A DNA stretch of 21,757 bases from Ettlia oleoabundans. Taxonomy: Eukaryota; Chlorophyta; Chlorophyceae; Chlamydomonadales. Position 1 is the stretch's first letter; each line of letters opens with the position of its first letter. The stretch is taken from NCBI GenBank assembly GCA_019693395.1, contig JAAMXP010003423.1, positions 1,369 to 23,125 of the forward strand. Direction: 5' to 3'. The notes beneath the pieces were generated by a model, which had not been told where the DNA came from, did not search any database, and saw nothing but the letters and a program-made list of their open reading frames with translations. A program made the position numbers and the translations under genes. Positions 13,912-21,757 of the stretch are shown here, in pieces.

Positions 13912-16900
13912 TCATGCCAATGCTACTGCCGCCGGCTTGGCCTTGCTGAGCTGCTGCTTCTTGGGCACAGGCTGACGTGAGCCACCAGAACCAGCCCTGA
14001 CTGCCACACCGCCCAGCATGACAGCCAGGCCCACACCCACCACCCACTTGCCAGCAGACAGCAAGGGCGGCAGACCCATAACCGCTGGTGCGGCAGCGGT
14101 GGCAGGCTGCTGCTGCCACTTGAGCAGTGGGGTGACCTTCATTCTGCTGCCGCCTGGCCTGTTGCCAGGGTCAGTTGCGCTGCCACCAGCAGGCGCCTGC
14201 TCCCCCGCTGCCTCCTGCAGCTCAACGACAAGCTGCTGAGCGGCCTGCAGCTCGGCCTGCAGCGCAGCAACCTGCTGCTTGGCGGCGGCCTATAGAGAAA
14301 TTGGGGGTGTTGCAAGGGAGGAAGTCGGACAGGAAATATAGGGTGTTCTTAGCCACCGTATTGCGACTCACAGTCATCATGTGGAAATCAAGAAGGAAGC
14401 CGCCATGCACAGCTCCCTGGCCCGACATGCTGTGCACGAGCAAGAAACTGCAAACAATGCCCCTTCCCACCGGCTGCTAGCTGCTAAGTGAATTCTCCGC
14501 ACTCTTGCCAACCAGCCCTCACCTGGGCAGCCGCTGCGTCAGACACCTGAAGCTGGAAGGCATCGCGGTCAGCTGCCGCCACATCCCGGTCCCTCTTCAA
14601 CGCAGCCACCTGCTCCTGTGCGGCCGTGGTCGCCGCATTTGCCGCATCCAGCTGCGCGGAGAGGTCGGCGATGGCTTCCCTGGCCGCCTCATCAATGTTG
14701 AGCCTGGCAGCTGCTTCCACTCCCACCTTGGCCTCCGCAGCCGCCAACCGCCGGGACAGCACCTCCGCCTCCTCCTCATGTGCCGCCAGCTGCTCCTCCT
14801 GGGCGCCCAACTCCGAGCGAAGCTCGGCCAGCTGCATCAGAAAAACATGTAGGCAGGCAGGCAGGCAGGCAGGCAGGCGTGTCAGGAATCACCGTGGGCA
14901 GTTGGGCGGCATGCAGTGGGGACCCCGCCTGGCAGGCAGCAAACATGCCCTTGAAGCAGCAGCATGCTGCCTGCAACGCCACTTTGCGCTCAAGTGCTCG
15001 GCTGATATCATATCACAGTGTGGCAGCACCGTAAAAAGCCAGCACCGGTGCCTGACACACCTCAGCCTGCAGCGCCTGGAGCTGCTCTGCATGGGCCGAC
15101 GCCTGTGCCTCACAACGCCCATCAGCCTCGCGGCAGCCTGCCAGCGCTGCCGTCAGCTGAGCTTGCACTTCCTCCCGGGCTGATAGCGCTGCAGCCAGCT
15201 GACCCTGGACCTCCTCTCGGGCGTGCAGTGCTGCTGCCAGCTGCACCTGCACCTCCTGTCGTGCCTCCAGCGCCGCCGCCAGCTGAGCCAGCACCTCCTC
15301 CCGCCCCCGCTGTGCTGCGGCCAGCTTTCCCTGGGCCTGCTCCAGCTCCCGCGTGGCAGCTGCCTCCCTGCCAGCCTGGCGCCCAAGATCCGCCACCCTG
15401 GCAAGCAGCTCCCCTTCGTTCCGACGCAGCGTGGCGAGTTCAGCAGCGTGACCAGCCTGCACATTGGCGGCCTGCTGCTGCAGCCCGGCCTCACTTGCCT
15501 GCATATGTGCGGCAGCATGACGCGGTTAGGCGGATCTGGAAGCCAGGGAGGGCCCGAGCAGGAAGCCACCCACTGATCGCACACATATACAGCCAACTAC
15601 TGCCACGTACACCTGCTGGAAAGTTTCCCAAGCAATGACACAGCCCATGCACCCAGCACCCACCTGCAGCTCCACAATCCGCTCATCACGGCCTGCCAGC
15701 TCCGCTTCTAGGCGTGCCTCTAGCCGTGCCAAATGCTCCAGCAGGGCTGCCTCGCTGGCACGCAGCGCCGCCAGCTCAGCATCCCGCGTCGCCAGCTCCT
15801 CAATCAGCGAGAAGACGGCCTCGTTGGCCTCCTGTGTGAGGCAGGCGGGCAGGTGGGGAGAGATAAGGCCCTGGTGTGGGATAGGCATGGGCATGCGGGA
15901 AGAGGTGAGATGCCCTTACAGCAAGGTTGTGCAAGGTACTCCTAGTATGCCTCTTGACAATGCCCGCAGCACACAGCGCGTGTTTAGGTTGGGTATGGCG
16001 CCATGTGTGCAGCCCTTCCAACCTCGCCCACCCGTCCACCCACCTGCTCCAGTGCATCCCTGGTCCCCTCGGAGCGCTGCGGGCTCTCAGCCTCCTTCAG
16101 CCCTTCGGCATGCTTCTGCAGCAAAACACAGAGTTGGGGATTGCAGGTAGTGTGAGATAGAGTAGGACGAGGTGCGTCACTACCTGCTGCAGCAGCCAGT
16201 TGTAACATCAAAAAGCATCTGCACCTTTTCACGTAGACCAGCACCCACGTAAAGAGTCCACTTACGAACTCAACCAGGGGATTTCATAACTTCATCAAAA
16301 TCTCATTCGCAGCACCTGCCTGCCATACAAACACCTCCAGCACTCATACACCCACCCACCCACCCATCCCACCACGCTCCCTGACCCACCATCAGCTCGC
16401 CATACAGCGCCTGCTTCTCGACTTCTAGCACGGCGGCACGCTGGGTGAGGTTCAGCAAAGTCTGCAGGTGTACAGGGAGGAAAAGCAATCATTGTGAAAG
16501 TTGAAGTCATGCCTGCATACAATGGGTGCATAACCTACTACCGAGGAAATGCAGCACACGGCATCTGCAACAGGCCTCTACCTGCGGCGGGTGCCTGCAT
16601 CCCTGCCACCCCGCCTGCAGCCGGCGCTTGCCTACCTGGCTGGCCGCAGAGCGGCTCTCCTCTGCGACTGTTGCGCGTGAGTGGAGCTCCCTGGCCATCT
16701 CACGCACCGCATCCAGCTCAGCTGTCAACGCCGCATTGGCAGCCACCAGGGCCTTCTTCTCTTCCGCCATAGTTGCCACCTGAGCTGCCAACGAGCCATC
16801 CTCCTCCTTGGTGCTCTTGAGCGAGGCATATGGGTTGTAGTAGGGATCACTAGTGTCCTGTGAGTCGCGGGGCGTGAATGCCACGCTACCGCTGTCCCCA

Positions 16901-17387
16901 ATGCTGGCTGGCTCCGCAATGCCAGCCGTGATTCTTGGGCTGGCCGCGCTTGCGGCACTGCCCGAGCTGTTGGAACGGGTGAAGCTGAAGTTGCGGCCCA
17001 TCTGCGGGTATGACAGCATACAGGGACCATGTTTGGGGTTAGGGTGCAACAATGGACACCAGCATGTATGGGGTTAAGCACCGCAACGCCGTACAACGCC
17101 GCGACAGGCGGCGGCAGCTTCCGGCGATGGAAGGCTTGCGGGGTGGCGCCGGCCCATCTCAAATACGCAACAAGCAAGGCGCAGCTGAAGCATTCGCGCA
17201 GCTCAGAGCGCGCGAACCGGGGTTAGAAGGTGCACCCACACTGCGTGTTGAACGCGGTTCGTGGTGTTTCAAAACCCACTGCCTCTTCACGGTCATAACT
17301 CACAGACTTCAAGCCGTCCTTGATGCTTTTGCGTTTTTTCCTCTCCTGCTGGCCCGCCATCGGAGGCTGCTCGGTGGAGGAGTCCAT
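13912..17387 (-). CDS. Coiled-coil protein with C-terminal membrane anchor, unrecognised
   Basis: Eight exons (17387-17304, 17001-16636, 16461-16390, 16115-16044, 15831-15664, 15498-15061, 14831-14523, 14289-13912) give 628 aa. The ATG at 17387 lies six codons downstream of an in-frame TAG. Residues ~15-24 (ERKKRKSIK) are strongly basic, NLS-like. Residues 29-95 are Ser-rich with NFSFTRSNSSGS. From ~96 to ~530 the protein is Ala/Glu/Leu/Gln-rich heptad sequence, a long coiled coil, including four 14-residue repeats at 320-375. Residues ~585-600 (WVVGVGLAVMLGGVAV) form a single hydrophobic segment followed by a 28-residue basic tail (SRQPVPKKQQLSKAK), as in tail-anchored proteins. Basic N-terminus, coiled coil and tail anchor recall plant nuclear-envelope proteins such as NEAP or WIT, or golgin-like tethers, but I recognise no family signature. 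All seven introns are phase 0. Confidence 0.8.
14851..14878. repeat. (AGGC)7 microsatellite near an acceptor of the coiled-coil gene
   Basis: Seven perfect AGGC units, read as GCCT in the transcript. The tract ends about 18 nt upstream of the acceptor of exon 7 (CTGATGCAG before 14831) and may act as part of its polypyrimidine region. Confidence 0.9.
15136..15303 (-). repeat. Four tandem 42-nt coding repeats (14-residue double heptads)
   Basis: On the coding strand the units encode REEVLAQLAAALEA, RQEVQVQLAAALHA, REEVQGQLAAALSA and REEVQAQLTAALAG. The 14-residue period equals two heptads, so each copy keeps coiled-coil register. The DNA copies have diverged at third positions, so this is an older amplification. 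Confidence 0.9.
16350..16370 (-). repeat. GGGT repeat near the 5' end of a coiled-coil gene intron
   Basis: The transcript reads GGGATGGGTGGGTGGGTGGG, starting about 20 nt after the exon 3 donor (GTGGGT at 16389). This is another G-rich intron 5' region in sense orientation. Confidence 0.85.
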
Positions 17388-17648
17388 CCGTGAGCTTCTT
17401 TGCACCTACAGGTGCCGTAGGGACTGATTCAAATCCAAGACGCCGCTAGAAATTTGTCAAGAGGGTTACAAAGACGCCCTTTGCTGACATTTGATCACCT
17501 GGAAGTCCACTGGTGCCACGTCAGCCAAACACGCATTTTTCCCACCACAGTCAGCTTGATTTGCCAAGTTTACCATTGGCCTCAAACAAGCGATCGTTCG
17601 GTGCACACTGGGTATTGAGGGCTCTCACTTCCACGCCCTCGCCGCAGA
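17388..17648. promoter_or_regulatory. 261-bp divergent promoter between the coiled-coil gene and PAC2
   Basis: The two start codons lie 261 bp apart on opposite strands, so both 5' UTRs and core promoters must share this interval. I see no clear TATA box and no recognisable operator. The promoter role follows from position only. Confidence 0.4.
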
Positions 17649-18575
17649 ATGCAGGCCTATCCGTCGTCTATAGATCTACAAGGCACTACTCTGATCCTGC
17701 CAGTTGTTGCCGTGGGAAACGTAGCGCAGCTTGCAGCTGATCTACTCATCAACACACTGCGTTGTCCTCGCACAGCTCGTCTGGAGGACGACAGCCTGCT
17801 GCCTGCCGTCGGTTATAAGGCCTATGATCACGTGTCGGGTCTGTCAACGGCCATGGAGCTGTATAAGCTCTCTGGCAGGCAAGCGGCAGTGGTGCAGCAG
17901 CGGGCGCCAGCAGCCCCCGGCACGCAGAACGCCTTTGCGGAGCGGCTGGCAGCATTTGTGAAGCAGGCCGGCGTCAAAGAGGTGTGTGATGTGTAAGAAC
18001 GAACGCATTGTGCAAGATGGCCACTAGATTCAGCAGCCTGCCAGCCAGCACTGCTTGGTGATATACCACAACGGCTCTGACCAACCCACAATCGACTTAA
18101 CCCTTTGTCACCTCTCCCAAACCCTGTGCAGGTGCTGGTCCTGGGCAGCATCGACGCGGCCCTGCGCCGTGACGAGCAGCTGGTGGGTCCGCAGTTGCGG
18201 TGCTGGTCCCCAGATGCCAGCGCTGCCAGTAGCATGCTGGAGCGCTGCATGTCGGCAGCACCCAGTGGCGTGCCTCAGCTGGAGCCCAGCTTCTTCCAGG
18301 ACCGACCCCTGGAGCAGCAGCTGCTGCCTCCCTGGCCGCTGCTACGCCAGCTGCACCAGGAAGGCGTGCCCTGTGCCGCCATCCTGAGCTTCAGCAGCGA
18401 GGGCGACAACGTGGGGGACGCTTTTGTGCTGGCGTCGGCTGCGGCAAAGGCAGCGGGCTTGGGCTCTCATGCAGACGAAGCCAGCACCAGCATGGGCAGC
18501 ACAGCACAGCAGCAGGCCTGGGTGCCGCCGCGTTCCTGGCAGTATTTGTTTGGCGCCTCAGCTGCCGTCTATTGA
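17649..18575 (+). CDS. PSMG2: Proteasome assembly chaperone 2 (PAC2 / PSMG2 / Pba2)
   Basis: PAC2 pairs with PAC1 to guide assembly of the 20S proteasome alpha ring and keep half-mers from misdimerising. Two exons (17649-17981, 18132-18575) with one phase-0 intron give 258 aa, close to the 264 aa of human PSMG2. Family features seen: TTLILPVVAVGNVAQLAADL near the N-terminus (residues ~13-32; compare human TLLMPAVSVGNVGQLAMDL, from memory), then LPAVGYKAYD, FAERLAAFVKQAGVKEVLVL across the splice junction, ILSFSSEGDNVGDAF (~195-209; compare FVSEGDNIPDA) and a terminal PPRSWQYLFG (~243-252; compare IPSSWRLLFG). The C-terminus AAVY is not a strict Hb-Y-X motif. A Ser/Gln-rich insertion precedes the last block. 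The first ATG is used; no better start lies upstream. Confidence 0.88.
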
Positions 18576-19220
18576 TTGGGGGAAGGGAAATGCATGCAGG
18601 CTTGTTACACATTGCAATGTGACTATGGCAAAACAACACAGTCACGCCCAAGCATGACAGAACAGTTGGGTATGTTGGCTCACCAGGCAAGGCAGGCCCA
18701 GGAGCCAATCAGCACTTATCAAAGCATCTGGGCAGTCTTTTACTGCAAACAACGAATGGCAAAACTCAGGGCGGCAAAAACAGGTAAGGTTTGAACAACA
18801 GCACATGTCTTGGGCAGGCAGATGTTTGAACACAACACACATGCAAGCTCATGGCAATTAAGCACTGAGAGGCGAACAGACAAAATGACTTGCAAACATG
18901 TAGTCAACAAGGGTTTAGAGCCGGGGCATGCAAGGGGCTGGAGAAGGACACTTCTGCATGCAAGTACTTGGGTGCGCATGTCCTGCGTAACACATGATGC
19001 GCTGGACGGCAGGGCAATCAATCAGGACGGCAGATTAAACGCCGTATGGAGCAGTAGGCTGGGCACGTCCTTGTGGGCATGTATGGTTAACAACACAGGG
19101 TGGCTGGGGTATGCAGAACCAGCAGGAGTGCAAAAAAGACATGTGCACTGCAGCCTGGAAACCGCGAAGCGTGGCAAATAGATGCATCACAGGGCCTACA
19201 TTGCAAGCATGCACTAGAAC
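18576..19220. other. Convergent 3' intergenic region (PAC2 / membrane protein gene)
   Basis: 645 bp between the two stop codons should hold both 3' UTRs. The sequence has lower GC than the genes and no frame with coding character. TTACA at 18605-18609 is a minus-strand TGTAA. No TGTAA for PAC2 is visible on the plus strand here. No RNA gene or mobile element is recognisable. Confidence 0.5.
18605..18609 (-). terminator. Possible TGTAA poly(A) signal for the membrane protein gene
   Basis: The minus strand reads TGTAA here, 612 nt downstream of the stop at 19221 and 30 nt beyond the PAC2 stop on the other strand. If used, the 3' end of this transcript would overlap that of PAC2. A five-base match is weak evidence. 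Confidence 0.3.
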
Positions 19221-21624
19221 TCAAAACAACTGGGTGTCTCGGTTGGTATGGCAAGAGGCAGCCGTACGCAGCAGTCGGGAAAAGGTGGAGCGGGAGCGCT
19301 GCTCAACATAGCGCAGCAAGGCGGAGGGGAGCAGGCAGCCTGCCGCAGTGGCGAATACAGCCGACTTGATGATGCACATCTCTGTCTGCACCTCGGGGAA
19401 GCCCTGCAGACGGGGGTTGCGGCACAAAGAGAGAGCAGGCTTGGGTATGGCTCCCATAAGCAGATGCAGCATGCGGGTTGATGCTGGACCAACGCAGGGG
19501 TAATAACCTGGCAGTAGTGGATCCGCAACGGCATCAGCATCCCTGGCATCCTATTTGCAACCTCTACACACACATGCATGCACTCTGGGGAGCATGGCTG
19601 GCCGCCCACCTGCAGGCACATGGTTGGCAGGCTCCAGGCTGTTATGCCCAGGGCAGCCAACTGCAGCAGCATGTGCAGCTGCGTACCAGCCTGCACAGAA
19701 GAGGACGAACCGAACAGCAGCTGAGCCCCCAAGAACAGCAGCGCAGAGATTTAGGAGGCGCCCAAACAGCGCCGGCATGGCTGCAACCCCCGATGCAATA
19801 CAGATGATAGCTTCAAACACCGACATTAATTTGCTAATTACTCGACGTTCGACATCTTTTTGAGTCTAGTTTGTCAGTTTGGCTGATACCCACTCTCACC
19901 AGCACGCCAACAGAAGTGGCAAAAAGGGCCTCTGCACCAGACATCCTCCACAGGAATATCCAGCGACTCAGCCCCGCAACCACATTGGCCTGTAGCGTGC
20001 GCAAAGGTGTTAACAGAAAAAGTGCGGCGTGAAGCGGAAAACAGTAGCATATTTGCGCTGAATTTTGCCGGCAAGGCAACAACAGGCTTCAGGATGTAGC
20101 TGTACCTTGTATGATGTGATGCCCGCCAGGCTAGTAAAGGTGACGGGGTAGAGCCGAATGGCGGCCACATAGTAGCTGCGGTAGCCTGTATGGCAAGCAG
20201 ACAGGCAACACAGTGTGATGCACTGACGTTGCGTTGTGAACCTGGCTATGCACAGAGCAACAAGGTGTAAGGCAGCAGGAGGCAGCAGTGGGAGAGAGTG
20301 TTCAGTGGGCCAGGGGTTGCTGTTGGGCCAGACCCACCTGCATAGGCTGGCTTGCTCAACAGGTGCAAGGCCGCCAGCAGGAGCAGGGCGATGACGCCCA
20401 ATGCCACCATGCAGGGTGTGCGCTTGTAGAGGCAGAGGGGCTGCAGGGCAGGTCAGCAAAGTATGTTGCCACCACCCCAGACATAACAGCAGCCCACTAG
20501 AAATGTAAGGGACATGTGCAAAAGCAATGTCACTGGCCGCCAGACCGCAATCAATATACAGTGGGATGCACGGGCATGATGCAAGCGGCACACATGCATT
20601 GAACACAAATAATGGTGCCTGGGCCCCCGCCAATACCTGGCTGAATGTGGCGATGACGATGGCAGCAACCAGCAGCAAATAGCTGATGTAGTCTATCTGC
20701 TTTTAGGGAATGGAAGACAGGATGGACAGGGCACGCGTGGGTAGTGGGGAGGGAGCAGGAGACTCGTATGCCAGGCTGCTGCATCTTGGCTAGGCTGTAA
20801 GTGCCGCATGGCAGTTGTCCAACCGGCACCCGCACGCACCTTGCTGTAATGTTTTGCCATCCACACCCCATACTCTCGCTCGGCCATGGGCGAGTGGAAG
20901 CGGAGCAGGACTGGGTGCTGCTGCAGGGAGACACGCGGCTCGCTGAACACCTGGGCAAGCAGAGCCTTGCTAAATGTGCCTGCAGGAAAAGAATCCGGAC
21001 GGGGGTTAGAACGACATGTTGAGATGAGCAGAATGCTGCGCACGGCGGCGTGTGATACAGGGGCGCAGATGATGACGCATGCACTAACCCCATGTCACCG
21101 CAGCACCTCAAACACATGCCTACACAGGCAGATACAGGCATACACGGTGTGCTCGGCTGGTTCGTCCTGCAAGCAACGCACGCACACCACCTGAGCGGGG
21201 GCTGCGCAGTGCCAAACCGCTGCCTTGCATGCTGCCTGCTGACTTGGCGGCGCCTTCCATTGCCCTCCTACGGCTCGCGCTGCCCCACTGCTCAATGGCA
21301 GGCCCGCGCCAGCAACTGGGACCAGCCTTGCCATGGCACAGCCCCGGAGATTCCTTCTTTTCCGCGCATTCCTCAACATTCTCTCCAGGAGCTGAGGCGG
21401 GCTCACTGAGGAGGCGCAACGGCACTGATGTCCCGCTGTCACTGCTGCCACTGTGGCTAGCAGGCCTGCAGCCATCCTCACAGCTGTCTGCGTCAGAAAG
21501 ACTGCCACAGTGGCAGCCGGCGGGTGTGGTGCAAACGAAGCTGACAAACGCCAGAGTGTCGCCAGCCAGGCAGGCCAGGGCGCTAGGGAGGCACTGCACC
21601 AGGCCTGCCAGCACCACCGAACAC
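19221..21624 (-). CDS. Multi-pass membrane protein, unrecognised (C-terminal 389 aa, partial)
   Basis: Eight exons (21624-21191, 20979-20840, 20696-20637, 20440-20338, 20185-20106, 19989-19900, 19690-19610, 19403-19221) join in consistent phase to a TGA stop. The first visible exon starts with the last base of a split codon, so at least one exon lies upstream, probably beyond the right edge. The visible part has a hydrophobic start (SVVLAGLVQCLPSALACLAG), a Ser/Glu/Cys-rich soluble stretch, and a soluble segment FSEPRVSLQQHPVLLRFHSP leading to MAEREYGVWMAKHYSK. Membrane segments follow: YISYLLLVAAIVIATF, MVALGVIALLLLAALHLL, VVAGLSRWIFLW plus ALFATSVGVL, LHMLLQLAALGITAWSL, and IIKSAVFATAAGCLLPSALL. 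A short basic cytosolic-type tail ends TNRDTQLF. I recognise no transporter, channel or receptor family; no catalytic motif is visible. Confidence 0.75.
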
Positions 21625-21757
21625 CTGCAGCAAAGTTCATCTTGTATGACAGTGCGTCAGTACATGATTTGCGATATGCCATTGCCATTTGCCATGTGAG
21701 TGTTAGCACACAAGCTGCACCAGCTGCCAGGTGGAATGCACTACCACTTGGCGGGGG
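21625..21757. other. Right edge, apparently intron of the membrane protein gene
   Basis: Upstream of the acceptor (TTTGCTGCAG before 21624), the frame required by the exon meets a stop within about 40 nt. The final 133 bases are therefore best read as intron, possibly with an unseen exon further right. Confidence 0.5.

Noticed and set aside
17030..17078. Telomere-like string TTTGGGGTTAGGG and a second GGGGTTAAG.
   Set aside because: A single degenerate copy inside the first intron of the coiled-coil gene; no array.
19551..19826. A hydrophobic minus-strand frame (SVFEAIICIASGVAAMP...) that might be an exon of the membrane protein gene.
   Set aside because: It overlaps the phase-consistent exon 19690-19610 in a different frame. 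The region before 19690 has a branch-point-like CTAAATC and an acceptor, so it reads as intron.

Overview
The window looks like nuclear DNA of a green alga (core Chlorophyta; a sphaeroplealean or trebouxiophyte-like genome is my guess, not proven). The reasons are intron-rich genes with short exons, GTGAG/GTGGG donors and TGCAG acceptors, GC-rich CAG-heavy coding sequence, many (TG/CA), (GGGT) and (AGGC) microsatellites, plant-type protein families and a chlorophyte-style TGTAA poly(A) signal. I see no bacterial operon, mobile element, CRISPR array, viral gene, tRNA or rRNA. All protein-family comparisons are from memory; no search or alignment was run. Gene models were built by hand from splice consensus, reading phase and family alignment.

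Layout: (1) 242-5158, minus: the N-terminal 475 codons of CAND1, a cullin-RING ligase exchange factor, in 14 exons; the gene runs off the left edge. (2) 5549-7106, plus: a complete six-exon single-domain cyclophilin with an N-terminal targeting extension (CYP20-3-like). (3) 7608-13530, plus: a BAH-domain plus TFIIS-N-like protein of about 1066 aa, resembling plant SUO, with long Q-rich tracts. (4) 13912-17387, minus: a 628-aa coiled-coil protein with a C-terminal membrane anchor, unrecognised. (5) 17649-18575, plus: proteasome assembly chaperone 2 (PAC2/PSMG2). (6) 19221-21624, minus: a multi-pass membrane protein, unrecognised; its N-terminus lies beyond the right edge.

Genes 1/2 and 4/5 are divergent pairs with compact shared promoters (390 and 261 bp). 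Genes 3/4 and 5/6 are convergent. Three products concern protein homeostasis (CAND1, cyclophilin, PAC2), but in a eukaryotic genome this adjacency need not mean functional coupling.

The most notable things are in gene structure rather than gene content. Three of 46 reconstructed introns have GC instead of GT donors, all reading AG|GCAAG, and they flank 26- and 27-nt microexons. A 117-bp perfect purine/pyrimidine alternation lies in a CAND1 intron. GGGT-type repeats sit at intron 5' ends and TGCC-type repeats near some 3' ends, in sense orientation on both strands. The coiled-coil gene is built wholly of phase-0 exons with a 42-nt internal repeat. I do not see convincing evidence of a new multi-gene system.
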